From: Mytilisepta virgata
Lineage: Eukaryota > Mollusca > Bivalvia > Mytilida > Mytilidae
Assembly (NCBI GenBank): GCA_028015205.1
Contig: CM051514.1
Span: 45,710,150-45,774,149, forward strand
DNA length: 64,000 nucleotides
Direction: 5' to 3'
Part shown: one piece after another, positions 1 through 11,109 of the stretch
How positions within the stretch are numbered: position 1 is the stretch's first letter
Layout: the number at the start of each line of letters is the position of its first letter
Notes under the pieces: generated by a model
What the model was told of the DNA's origin: nothing
Seen by the model: the letters and a program-made list of their open reading frames with translations, nothing else
Databases searched by the model: none
Made by a program: the position numbers and the translations under genes

Positions 1-663
1 TTAAAATTGTGTAATTGGTCTGGAAATAAGATGTTGGTCACTGATGAACGAGTCGAGTCATTGTGGAAACCTCTGGACATTTATGAATTAACTAGAACAT
101 TTACTGCAAAACACATATGAAGTTGTGGAGAGATGGGAACAGCTGGCAATTGATAGGAATACTTTAATTCTACTGCGGACGAATTACACTGCTGGACATT
201 TAATTGTTAATGTTGTAAAGACACCTAAGATGGGGAGCGGAACTTACATTTCATTACATTGACCGTTGGAATATTCTATTTGAATTCCGGATTTTAAATG
301 ATATTATAATGAACTGTAATTATTATTTGCAAATAAATTCTTTTAAGTACTAGGAAGTCATTTGTAAATTTTTAAATGTCATTGAATCATTAAATATAAT
401 GTCAAAAATTATAATTTTAAATTTCCGTTAGTACAGTAATACATGGACATTATAGCACAGTAAAGACTTTATTCAGGGTATACAATTAACAGTGTTAAAG
501 ATGGAATGGAATAAAAGAAAGTTAAATAATGAATATAACTAGAAAGCTGTTGTTGAAACAATTAATCCCGCAGCCCCACGTTTAGTAAGGACGCTTGCAC
601 AAAGTCCAAAATCTAAATTGGTTTTCCCTATTTACAGATGTTATGTAATAATTCTTTTATTGA

Positions 664-912
664 GGGGCCTCGGTGGGCGAGTGGTCTAGGTAGTTCGTCA
701 TGATTAATAATGATCACACTGAGGTTGCGAGTTTGAATCTCACCTGTAGCGGGGTGTGTTCGACTCCGATCTAAATTGACAAGGATTGCTAATTTTTATA
801 CCAAAGGTCGGTGGTTCTCTCCGAGTACTCGGCTTCCTCCATCAATAGAAACTGGCCGCCGAGAAATAGCCAAATGTGCCGAAAACCGTGTAAAACAACT
901 AAACAAACACAA
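664..912 (+). mobile_element. tRNA-derived SINE (family A) in R1
   Basis: The head is tRNA-like: an A-box-like stretch around GGGCGAGTGGTCTAGG and a B-box-like stretch GCGAGTTTGAATCTC. A conserved body follows (GGTCGGTGGTTCTCTCCG, then CTGGCCGCCGAGAAATAGCC) and the tail is made of AAAC units. An 11-bp target-site duplication, TCTTTTATTGA, lies at 653-663 and again at 913-923. The same insertion with the same duplicated target is present in R3, and with a damaged 5' end in R2, so it predates the segmental duplication. The body resembles conserved central domains of metazoan tRNA-SINEs; I cannot assign a family name with certainty. Confidence 0.9.
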
Positions 913-1086
913 TCTTTTATTGAGTGATGACATCAATCTAATCTTTTGTGACGGCAAAAATCCTTCTACCTTATCTTTTAACGCATGCAGCGATGTTGGT
1001 ATACACATATATTGCAACAAGAAAAATGAAACTTGACAAATGGAAAATTGAATTCATTCCATTTTTCGTAAAGTTTTGTCTTCAAA

Positions 1087-1274
1087 ATAACAATCCAAAG
1101 ATACTAATATTAGATATAGTAAATTAATACCATGCTGTATGCGACGCATTTCAAAGAGTTTCCTCTCATCAATAGCATTAAAACCTAAACATTTGGAAGA
1201 CCAAAAACCAAACGTATTTTAAACAAGAATTACTCATAACCAAAACACACCGAAATAGGAAGCCAAATTTCAGC
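1087..1274 (-). mobile_element. 5'-truncated hammerhead-carrying element in R1
   Basis: R2 and R3 read straight through this point (GTCTTCAAATGTCCG at about 43584 and 53496). R1 has an extra 193 bp, which is a 188-bp element plus a duplicated target TCAAA at 1082-1086 and 1275-1279. The inserted sequence matches the minus-strand element at 3921-4202 but lacks its first 90 or so bases. The end at the low coordinate (minus-strand 3' end, GGATTGTTAT) is intact. The insertion happened after R1 separated from R2 and R3, or was lost by precise excision, which is less likely. Confidence 0.85.
1132..1178 (-). ncRNA. Decayed hammerhead ribozyme
   Basis: On the minus strand the order is: stem I strand ATGCTA, core TTGATGA, stem II region 1153-1165, GAA, stem III ATGCG-T-CGCAT, cleavage base A, stem I strand CAGCAT. 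Stem III is a perfect 5-bp helix. The conserved first C of CTGATGA is T, and the first base pair of stem I is an A/C mismatch, so self-cleavage is probably lost. It is a relative of the ribozymes at 3967 and 40750. Confidence 0.7.
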
Positions 1275-1539
1275 TCAAATGTCCGTTTTTGTCAATTTCT
1301 AGAAATACATCTAAATAAGAAGATATCTTAGGTGTGTATGTAATGTTCTTAATTTTATTTTTGGATGAATTAGATCTTTTTTTAAATCTTGGAATAATTT
1401 ACAATTACCAACAGTGTCTATTTATTTGAAATATATGTTTTCATTCATTTGTATTATTATTGTGTTTTCAAATTTTTATAACTCATCAAAAAGACCTCCT
1501 CTCATAAATTACATTCCGTTAAATCCATATCGTTCTGTT

Positions 1540-2035
1540 ATGTTAAACAGACATATGTGATGGGTCACTGGAGCTAAACCCGGAGAGCTGCCTAAAACGT
1601 CCCTAAGTGGCGAATAGGGAAAGCATGACCGCGGACCATAGTGGCTAACGTATTTGGAGAATGCCACACTCCCAGTATGATAAAGACCTTTTATGTAGTT
1701 TTCCAAAACAAGTAGGTTGATGGCCGCTACAGAAGGATAATTGATCCTACAGTACCAAACATTTACCCGTTTACAGTGGTAGTAAAAATTGGTTCCCCTT
1801 TGTATATTGTCCAACCCCTATTTGCTACAGAAGGATAAATGATCTTACTCTACCCAACCATTTACCCTTTTGCAGTGGCCGTCAAAATTGGTTTCCCTTT
1901 GTGTACTGTCCAACACCTATTTAATTGTGTTTGATAATTTTTTGAACTTGTTCGCGTCCTAAGGAAGCATTAAAAATTTGCCCCTGGACGTTAAGCAAGA
2001 AACAGTCAGTCAATGAATCAATCTATTAACACTTA
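1540..2035 (+). repeat. Repeat block shared by R1, R2 and R3, ending in an AATC-like tail
   Basis: The block starts near TGATGGGTCACTGGAGCTAA and ends GGACGTTAAGCAAGAAACAGTC followed by TCAATGAATCAATC units; R3 shows four clean TCAA units. The GGACGTTAA close to a short simple tail is a common ending of invertebrate SINE-like repeats, but I see no clear tRNA head. It matches 43850-44280 and 53750-54190. Confidence 0.45.
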
Positions 2036-2549
2036 GAAAGTTTAAAAATGCAGGCTTGATGAGCTGAATGCGAATAATAATACCGCAGGATGACATGAAA
2101 GTGTTCTATTACTATTCTTCATTTTTTAAAATTATTGCAAGATCCTCAACAATATCGGAAATTTTGCCCACCTTTCCAGGTGATCACGATGGCGGCTATG
2201 ATAGATTTCTTGTCCATATTTAAAAAAAAATTCGTACGCCTAGGATTAAAATTGATGTCAATAGGACAAAGACAGTGAACTCAGAACAAATTCTGATAAT
2301 CATATCACACTTACAACTTACCGTAGTTGTAGCAATATGTTTTGAATGGGACCCCGATCAGATCATGGGCTGGTTTATAAATTCATATATATATTTCAAC
2401 ATTGGAGTCATGAACTTGCATCAGAAAGACATTAAATATGATTCGTCTGAAAGGCAAAGACAACATCCTATGGAATTTTAACTTAATGGTGGGATATGAA
2501 GAGAACAAATGACACATGCCATACATTTAAATATCAGCAATACACCATA

Positions 2550-2654
2550 AAACTGAAATATGCAATTTTTATTTGAAAATTAAACAAGGTTTGAAATGTT
2601 ACATTAATAACCGGACGTCTTCATATGTTTCATCAGATCTTAGCTTTCAGTATC
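2550..2654 (-). pseudogene. Orphan 3' exon of a glycine-rich protein gene
   Basis: On the minus strand a pyrimidine-rich acceptor (ATTATTTTTTCTAG) ends at 2655, followed by the exon and an AATAAA signal at 2568-2573. The same acceptor, exon and signal lie about 1.1 kb downstream of the glycine-rich coding exons in R2 (45211) and R3 (54589). No coding exon exists upstream of it here, so it is a remnant of a gene copy that was lost or displaced. Its status as a real exon depends on the 3'-UTR intron inferred in R2 and R3. Confidence 0.5.
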
Positions 2655-2925
2655 CTAGAAAAAATAATACTACAAATTAATATTAATATACATAACCCAG
2701 AAACTACAGTAAAAACAATTGAAAAATAAAAGATGTAGTTTGAATGAAAGAAGATTAATATGCTAACCTCATTTAGATCATAGCGACTAGATGTTACTTA
2801 TTTCAATATTTAGATATTGATATTGATGCTCTAAGAAAAATTATTAAAATTTATATTAGATAGGATCTATTATACAGCTTCATAGGAACCGGAAAATTTG
2901 GTTCATGTGAAATCGGTAACATATC

Positions 2926-3920
2926 CGATATAACAAAAAAACAAAAACAAAAAAACAGACAAAGAAAAACGATACAGGGTAATGCATTTTTTCATATATT
3001 CACATTGCTGTACTAAGCAGAAAAATAGACCCGTACGTCATATTAGATTGTTTTCTCATCAAAAGCATGATTGATTCCAATTTTTGAGATTTAAAAAATC
3101 ATATTTTTCAACCCAAAATTCAAAAATCAGTATTTTTACCCCTTTATGTGAATCATAATGTCTGTGTGACAAAAGATTTGAGTTTTTTCTACTGATTTCA
3201 GGCACTGCATTTTCATTTTACACAATGTGTGTCGATTTTCTTCTTGATTTTCCGGAAATTTAATTTAACCCTCTTTTGGAAATATCCATTTTCCACCAAT
3301 TCAAATTTTATCCAAATTTCAAAATGAGACTCATTAAATCAAGAAATCAAGAAATAAAGTAGCTAACCACTGTTGCCCTCATACTTAAATCTTTTTTTAA
3401 CGAATTACTTTTTTCTTAAAATCTGAAATATTATTGTACCGCGAACAACAAAATTATTCTACATCTGAGTGAGCCGTTGCCAGGAAACAGCTTTGAATTT
3501 GCGCATCAAATAGTCCCTGGAGAACATCCTTTAAACAATAAAAATGATTAATTAATCTCATGAAAAATTAACTACTGAGAAAACACCTAGAATGATTTAT
3601 TAATGTGCTACCCTAGAACCATTCCAGATGGTTCTACCCTAGGACCATTTATCCTAGAACCATTTTGAAAGTTATGGCCTAGAACAATTCTGGACGGTTC
3701 TACTCTAAGAATTAACTATTTGTTCAGTAGGGATTTAGTCAAATTTTACATTCTTTCATCGTGATATATTAAAACTATCTTCTTTCGATATCTGTATAAC
3801 TAGTAGAGTCTGAAATTAAAAAAATGTCACCTGCATAATAAGAAATTTAAGGTATTTTATAAATTTAATACATCGAATTATCAAGAATTGTATCATTTTA
3901 TGTATTTCGTAACATTTCAA
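2926..3920. other. Gene-free AT-rich stretch with a hairpin cluster
   Basis: No credible coding frame. Around 3609-3712 the motif CCTAGAACCATT recurs. One perfect hairpin has arms TAGAACCAT (3614-3622) and ATGGTTCTA (3628-3636) with a 5-base loop. Nothing else recognised. Confidence 0.5.
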
Positions 3921-4202
3921 AATAACAATCCAAAGATACTTATATTAGATATAGTAAATTTATAATATGCTGTATACGACGCATTTCAAGGAGTTACCTC
4001 TCATCAGCAGCATTAAAACCGAAACATTTGGAAGACCAAAAACCAAACTTATATTAAACAAGAAGTACTCAACCAAAAATACCGAAATAGGAAGCCAAAT
4101 TTCAGCTAAGGAGATCTACCATGTGCAATACAAGGAATGAACCCTTAGTATTTCTATTATATTTGAATTTTGCTAAATCATCTTTATGACCTCATGTTAT
4201 TG
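3921..4202 (-). mobile_element. Full-length hammerhead-carrying short element
   Basis: The element is 282 bp and has no coding capacity. It is flanked by the duplicated target TTCAA at 3916-3920 and 4203-4207. On the minus strand it opens near AACATGAGGTC, carries a hammerhead ribozyme at 3967-4013 and ends GGATTGTTATT, 46 bases beyond the ribozyme. The copy at 40702-40993 has the same layout and nearly the same length. Short noncoding retroposons with hammerheads are known as retrozymes, and hammerheads are also known in Penelope-like elements. This copy fits either a retrozyme or a solo terminal region of a Penelope-like element; I favour the former because two copies share the same boundaries. 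Confidence 0.8.
3967..4013 (-). ncRNA. Type I hammerhead ribozyme
   Basis: All core parts are present in order on the minus strand. Stem I strand ATGCTG (4013-4008) is followed by the invariant CTGATGA (4007-4001). Stem II is GAGG-TAACT-CCTT (4000-3988), whose outermost pair is a G-U wobble. GAA comes next (3987-3985), then stem III ATGCG-T-CGTAT (3984-3974, one G-U pair) and cleavage base A (3973). Stem I closes with CAGCAT (3972-3967), pairing perfectly over 6 bp. Predicted cleavage is between 3973 and 3972. The role would be self-cleavage of the element's RNA, allowing monomers to be cut out and circularised. Confidence 0.85.
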
Positions 4203-4379
4203 TTCAAATATCCGAAATGCGTAATAACAACGCAGATCATTCTACAAACCAAAGTTTTAATTGTTATATCGTAAGATTTTTGAATAGGCTCAGATTCATG
4301 TCATGTTCATTTCTTGCTGATTGTTAAGTTCATAGCAAAAGATCTGATAAATTTTACATAGTATTTTTAAAGATTGAAA

Positions 4380-4565
4380 TTTGTTCAGAGATACATGGGT
4401 ATTGCATTACAGTAAATATTTTAGTTAGACTTTAATGGTGTACAATTTACAAAGAAAGTGTTAAAAAATCAAATATATGACAAGAAAGCTATACACTGTC
4501 AGAACAGCGATCCTCTGCAACACCACAGTAAGTAAGGACACCTATCCAAATTCCAAAATCCCCCT
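4380..4565 (+). repeat. Diverged second copy of the 440-615 block
   Basis: The stretch ATACATGGGTATTGCATTACAGTAAATA... through AGTAAGGACACCTATCC parallels 440-615 (ATACATGGACATTATAGCACAGTAAAGA... to AGTAAGGACGCTTGCAC) in order and spacing but is far more diverged than R1-R3 are from one another. It points to an older dispersal of this sequence. Confidence 0.6.
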
Positions 4566-5035
4566 GTGGGCCCAAGATCTGAAAATCAAAACTCTACAAT
4601 CTTATTACGCATCACCTATGGCGTATGACAATACATAAAGAACGAAAATGCATAAATTGAAGTATAAAAATGAAATAAGGTCACAAGCTTAAATTCACAA
4701 TTTTCGAAAATCGACGTCTATGGGAAACATGTTTCGGAAATAAAATTTCTATAGCCTTATTGTGCATCTAAATATGGTGTATGACAATACTGTAAAGAAT
4801 ATATATGCATAAATTGAAACATTAAGACGATTTTAATGCATAAGCTTAATTTTGAACCCGTTGAGCCTCAAGTTGAGAAAATCAAAATTGTAAAACCTGA
4901 CTAGGCGTCTATTGTATGAAACCATTCTTTAAAGAAACCAAATTCAAACGTGAACGGGCGTTAATGTCACAAAAAGGTGACGGACGGATAGACACAATCG
5001 CAATGTCCCCTCACTTTCGAAAGTGAGGGCATTAA
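4566..5035 (+). repeat. Dispersed satellite-like monomers, about 170-180 bp
   Basis: Two or more degenerate units share TTATTGTGCATCTA, GTATGACAATACTGTA, AAATGCATAA, GGTCACAAGCTTAAATTCAC and a CCCTRTGGG-like stretch. The same units recur at 47050-47540, 56395-56845 and 62940-63240. The right end holds a perfect 22-bp palindrome (CCCTCACTTTCGAAAGTGAGGG, 5008-5029) next to a GACGGACGGATAGAC stretch. Confidence 0.65.
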
Positions 5036-7261
5036 AGGTAATGGTAGGTGAAACATAATGAATGCAGAAAAGGCTGTATATAATGTAGTGGCTTTGAAAA
5101 TAAAACAATGTCATTTGTGGTTATTGTTGTCTATGTAATATATCACCTGTCACAACATATGAACAATGAAAATAGATGAAAGAAAGGTCATTACATTTTG
5201 TAACAGTTGAAAAGGAAAAACAATCTTTTTTTATTCTACGTTTCAACTAGAAACCGCTATTCTTTTACATTTTTTCCGAACATTACCTACTTTGTACAGA
5301 AAACGTGAAAAGGGCTAACTAATTATAGACAAAAGAAATAAAAAAGTTTATAATTATGTTTCTACGGTGTCATTTTATACATAACACCAAATGAAAAACC
5401 AACAAAAGAATAGAAAATAAAATAAAGAAATGGGCAAAAGATAATCGAAGCGACAAAAACAGTTGGAAAAGTCCGTATATTCTAAATCCAAGGGAATACA
5501 AAACTAAAGCACTAGCTTTGTGAAGTCCCAAACTGGGAGTGACATCAGGTGGTTTCGAAGGGTAGCCGCTTCATCCTCTGTTACATCTTCAAAATTCATC
5601 AATTAATCTCAGGTTTGCTCATTTTACGCCCTGTTATAACATCCGAATTACTACATACGGATTAATAAATATATATGAACATTTATTTTTTAGTAATAAA
5701 ATGTAATTCATACATAGTTGCAAAAACTTGTGCAAATATTACGTTTTGTTGTGATTATTATTCAAGATAAATGTGTAATTTTTTCTTAATTGATCAATGA
5801 AAAATAAACATTGTTTGTAATACATTAATCTTCACGGAGAATGCACTACTTTAAACAAGGAAAGTTGTGCAGCAGTTCAAAGTTGATAATCACGCAAACC
5901 AAGACGACCGTAAAAGTTCCACAATGATGACAAAAAGAATCTACCCAAACAGCCTTAGCTGAATACCTTTAGTGACCGTTATATTACTCTTTCTAGAAAG
6001 TTGTGCTAATTTACACATGGCATACAGTATCGGATAATATGAAATGTCGACGGAGGCGATGATGGTATTAAAATAAATGGAAATTTCACCAATAGAAAAA
6101 ATTGAAGAAATCATATTTTTAGTACATTTCAAACTTCCCTTCAATCAGAAAGCCATTTAGACGGTTGTGTAGTATCTTCAATTTAACGTTTACTTTGAAA
6201 GATGAAATGTAAAAAGTCTTTTTTTTTTTTAAAAAGAGCCCACAACTTAGATTTCTCTATCACGACTAGGATGACTAGAAAGTTGTACACTCTTGTATAT
6301 TATTTCTTGACAAAGCACTTCTGAATTAGTTGTTGATATTTTCTTGACAATGAATAAACAACAAAATCAATCAACGCTACCCAACAGGCAAAACCGCACA
6401 AAACATAAACGAGTCGGAATAGTCGGAAATGGTAACGACACTGAACAATGACGGATTTAGACCGATTTAAGGAGTACCCAAGCCTCTTCCTTTATCTATC
6501 ATGCCATACTGGTGTATACAACAGACTATAAATAAAAAACAATTGTGTGACGGGTCAATTAAAGAGCCTGTGAGAGAACATTTTTAAGAAAAGGAACTCC
6601 TTGTTTGCATTTTGGAAATTTTAGGCGAAAATATAACTTGAATCAAAGAACGTGCGCCATGAATACACGCTTTTTAAAGCAGACCCGGTGTCGCATTTTT
6701 TTTAACATTCTGAAATATAATTCTAAAAGTTGGTCAAAATTTTTGGGGTAAAAATGTCCGTATCAAAATTAGTCATAAAATTAAAATTTAAAAAGAAAAA
6801 GTAAGAAAACGATAGGGCACAATTGGAGTCCACGTATTGTCGATAGTCGTTTGTACAAAAGATAATACCCCTACTATCATAATACACTAATACTGCTACT
6901 ACTACTACTAATAATAATAATAAGACGAAGAAGCAATTTCCACCGAATTACGCTGTCAGATGTCATATATTTTAATCAATCGAATACCTTTTAGTACATG
7001 TACTTCCAAATCATCAAAGTAACATATGTGCATGAATGTATGACCCACTACTTTTGTCGATTTATATTCAACCGTATTAACAACCTCACAAGTCCATAAC
7101 TGTATAATACATGCGTGTTTGTACAAGAAATATAACTTGTATCTCTCAATTCCAGATAAGCAACTGGTGTTGGAGGTTGGGAGGAATCGAGGCATTATTG
7201 GAGCAACAACCCCAATTAATTACTAGAACCAGTCGTTGAACAAATAGCAATTAACAGTGTA
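5036..7261. other. Gene-free stretch with a weak Penelope-like 3' end
   Basis: About 5440-5600 reads, on the minus strand, as a degraded copy of the TTCCGGAGCACCTG repeat family (compare 41815-42052): GCGACAAAAACAGTTGGAAA and GTGACATCAGGTGG are recognisable. A CTACTACTACTAATAATAATAA microsatellite lies near 6896-6922. No coding frame of substance and no RNA gene was recognised in the rest. Confidence 0.45.
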
Positions 7262-7262
7262 C

Positions 7263-8060
7263 CTATAAAACCAGCACAGAGTACATGTATAGAGCACTTA
7301 AGATGGTACCAATAATAAATAGCTTAGAGCCAAGAATACTACCAAATGTATAAAGAGGACAAACATACCTAAGGAGCAATAAAAAACGTAATCCATTGGA
7401 CAGACAAACCCAGGTGCTCCGGAAGGGTAAGCAGTTTCTGCTCCGTATACGGAACCAGTCGTGATGTTCAACAATATCAAATCGGTGGTGGCACATGAAA
7501 TGCTACGACAGTGGGAAGAGTGTAACATCATCTTAGATATCGGAACACTGTAACGGTCAATCAATTCGTGATGACGACCGTAATATTTCTTAAGTGATGA
7601 CATATTATCCTTGATAAATCCTGGTTAAGGAGCTTTTGTGACAGCATTAATCCTCTTTGTCGAAAGTCAGGGTAATTCACGCATGCTCTTGAAAATCGGA
7701 GAAGCTGAGAAACGTAGACGCCATATGAAGCCTATGCTGGTATATTGCTATTCAAGAAGGGAAAGTGAACAGTGATCACGTTTGTCATAAAGTTTTGTCT
7801 TCAAATGAAACAGACTTTGGTGTATCTGTAGTATCCTTAATGTCAAGCTCACTAGGATAGATGAGATGTAGAAAGTCTAGGAATTGTCGTTATTTAACAA
7901 CACGTCATCTATATAACGAAAATTGAAATTAAAGGATTTGGCTACTTTCTTTTTGTTTTCACGTAGGAACCCTTGAATGAAGTCTACTTTATATGAGTAC
8001 AGAAACAGATCCGCGAGGAGAGGTGCACAGTTGGTTCCGATTAGAATGAAGATTTTTGTT
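7263..8060 (-). pseudogene. Penelope-like retroelement relic (RT end plus 3' UTR)
   Basis: Read on the minus strand, 8060-7640 contains degraded pieces of a Penelope-like reverse transcriptase, with a recognisable FLHLIYPSELDIKDTTD segment and several stops. 7603-7298 is open and begins with the C-terminal signature KKYYGRHHELIDRYSVPIS, in frame with what is the 3' UTR in other copies (CCGGAGCACCTGGG). The RT catalytic YIDD region is broken by frameshifts. The rearranged order around 7630-7780 shows internal deletions. It is dead. Confidence 0.75.
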
Positions 8061-10860
8061 TGATTTTTGGACCGCCAAATATTTTACTGCGACTGATTTT
8101 CAGCAAAACAAATAAAATTAAGTGGACATCCTAGTGAAAAAAGGTGTTAAAGATTAAATCTCAATACTGGTCAGGTTTTTAAACGTTTTTACGACTATCA
8201 TTTTTTGTTGAAAAATATCTTGCAAAATACAATGTAAATTTACAAGTTGTAAATATCAGTAATTGGATAATCCAGTGAAGAAAAAAGTTTGGAAACCGGT
8301 TACCGAAAGGTATTTGACACAAATTGAAATCTTTGTACAAGGCCCTTTGTTTTCTATAATAGTACACGTTATTTTGAAAAGGAATCTAGGATTACGGTAG
8401 CCACAAAATAATTTATCTCGGTGACGTGTTTTATAAAAATTGTGAATGTTATTTATGTATCATGCTTTAAAGTCATTATTTATAAGTAGGATAGAAATAC
8501 CATTGATCAAAATAATCCGGTTGACAACGTATGTTTGTGTTATTCTATTTTATTGGGATTATCGGGCCTTTTAATTTGCATAATTCTGTTCGATTAAATT
8601 ATTGAATATTCAGGACAAATCCCGTAGTGGCAGTTTGCTACAAATGAAAATACGAGAAAATGGTTTATGGTATGAGAAAACAAATTCAATTTCAAGCCAT
8701 CAAATAAGTTCCATTTTTGAATAATTTTGCTTATAGTTCGAAAATCTCATAGCAGAGCAGGTAGAAGTTATCAATCGTAACTCGCTATATGATATTGATT
8801 AGATTACCTGACGCACCTTCATTGGATTGACTCTCCTGCCATTATACAATTGAGGTGCAAAACAATTGAGTTATTAATGTCCCAATTTTAATACTAAAAA
8901 CATACAATGTCAAACAGATTATTTTATTTTTTCAATGTTATGTAAAACCTCTAGGGTGAAACTCACCCCGACTGCTCGACTGCGAGTAGTGAGACCTCTT
9001 TGTAGCTCCTCCGATATAAAAAAGGTCGCAGCAACTACATTATTGTAGTGAGGAAGCACAGTTGAGAATATAATTTGTCACAGGAGAATTTACATTGACG
9101 TACGATGTAATTCTTAGATGTCAGGCTTTGTTTGTGGCATTTTGGTGTTGCCTCTTCCGCCACTGTAAGCAAAATAAATTTTGCGGTGTATGTTTATTAA
9201 AACCTCAGTATGCATTTTCGTCTTGCATTTGATTTAAGTGAGCCCGGAACAATAAAAGTAGGATAGAAAACTTTAGCTGTCAATAACAATAAAGCAGTGA
9301 GATTTGTGTACGAACTTAAAAGGCTACGTAAAGGTATTTCAAGCGTTTTTGATTCCGAATTCTGCAACGTATGTAATAAGTAAAGTCAAGATACCAAAGG
9401 GATATTCGAAGTGAGGGAAAATCGAAAACAACTGACTTCAGTTCGGTTGAGATGACTTTCCGATTGGACGAATACCCTGCCTCAACTAAACAATTCTGCA
9501 TATTTAATCAAAAGAAATAAATGGAGAATTAACTATTTGTTCTTAAAATGTCCAAAAATGAATCGATTTATCCAGCTTTGATTTTATACATTATTTCAAC
9601 TAATCTATAATTCATCGTATTAAAGGTTGTTTGGGTCGTAAGCATAATTATACTACAAGTAAAATAATTAGGTTAGGCCAGTAGATATTTGGAATTATTT
9701 TGACTTAATTACAATTTAAAAGAGAGTTTTTTTTTTTTGGGGGGGGGGAAGATTGGTGGCAATTGTTCATGTTATTGATTTTGAAAAACATATTCAAATT
9801 AGATAAAACTTCCATATGAACAGGTTTAAAGAAATGGTTTTCATTTTTTCCTTATTTCGGGATCGTCTACCAGTGAGGGAAAAACCAGGTTATTTTTAAT
9901 TGGGATACATTTAACATTAAATTCTGAAAGTATTTCAATTATTATTTGAATGTGCAAATTCCTAAAAGCAGAATATATTTAACTTTCATTAATTCCCTGA
10001 ATTTTTTATAGATAAATGTTTTTATTTTTAAAGACATTTGATCCTTTAAAGTGACTAACATTGTACATGCCCGTCTAAATGATTCTAGCCAAAATATAAC
10101 GGCCACTGAGTGTTTAACTTCTGAACGTAGGAGATATGCACCAGTTTGTACTAAAATATGACGCTGAAATATCATCTAACCGACTTTCGTCCTTTTGTTA
10201 GTTAGATGAATTTTTTGGAACACTTGTACGAACAATCTGATTTAAATGTTCACGCCTATGCATCATTTTTAATACAATAACCATCAATTATGAATGTTAA
10301 AGATTATAAAAAGAAAAATATTGTGTTCTATCATCTCCTGTGGTTAGGCATAGTTAAGTAAATGTAATACATATGATATATTAATTTGATGATAGATCAC
10401 AATCATTAGCACTATAACATTGATATGACGAAGAACATGTTTTCTTCATATTTAAACAAATAACAATTGTTATCTGCAGAACATGCTGAATGTGCATATT
10501 CAGACAAATTGTGTCCCATCCTTAAAGGATTAAGTAAAACATACGTGGTAGTTGAAAACAATAAATCATACATATTAAGTTTCAAATCACTAAAAAATGA
10601 CTAAAAAAAGTCCAATACATAAAAAATGAAGACGGACAGTAATTCAACCGCAGTTAATATTATTCGGTTGTTATTTAAGAAAAGTATAAATTAATTAAAA
10701 GAAATTGATTCCACGATGTTTACAGTGTGAAGAGAATGTGTTTATAGTTTAAAGAGTCCGTATGTTCAGACTCTATGTTGTTTCTTCTGGTTATTTCATC
10801 AGTTAATCTCGCATTGCCTCATGTTTCAAAGACTCGTACAGTATGTTTTCAGACAATTTA
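8061..10860. other. Gene-free AT-rich stretch
   Basis: Short open frames here have no recognisable domain, biased composition or conserved partner in the window. A T-run followed by a G-run lies at about 9728-9748. No repeat family shared with other parts of the window was recognised. Confidence 0.4.
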
Positions 10861-11093
10861 CATAACATAACATATTCTTTATTGTCAACCAAGACGCCCC
10901 GAAGGGGCTAAACAATTAACACGAATCAATGTTGAAATAACATAACATTAGATATTTTGATTGATTTTAAATTATTGTCAATTATATAAAAGAAAGGAAG
11001 AAAAAAATATGCATATAATTATATACATGTGATTTATTTCCCATTTCCCTGTTGGATGGTCACAATATAATATATAATAATAAAATATAATAT

Positions 11094-11109
11094 GGGGGGG
11101 GGGGGGGGG
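11094..11109 (+). repeat. G homopolymer, 16 bases
   Basis: An uninterrupted run of 16 G within AT-rich flanks; length may be unreliable in assembly. Confidence 0.9.

Larger units (their letters stand above)
1..2925. repeat. Duplicated unit, first copy (R1), partial
   Basis: This stretch matches 42452-45470 (R2) and 52345-54880 (R3) almost base for base over most of its length, with small indels. Shared landmarks are the opening TGGTCTGGAAATAAGATG, a SINE at 664-912, the block around 1540-2030 and the putative 3' exon near 2654. In R2 and R3 this part lies downstream (minus-strand sense) of a glycine-rich protein gene. Here the similarity ends near 2925 and no glycine-rich exon follows. The unit runs off the left edge of the window. 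Confidence 0.85.

Noticed and set aside
7263..7496. 77-codon minus-strand frame at the end of the Penelope-like relic
   Set aside because: It is an alternative-frame shadow of the 7298-7603 frame and its UTR.
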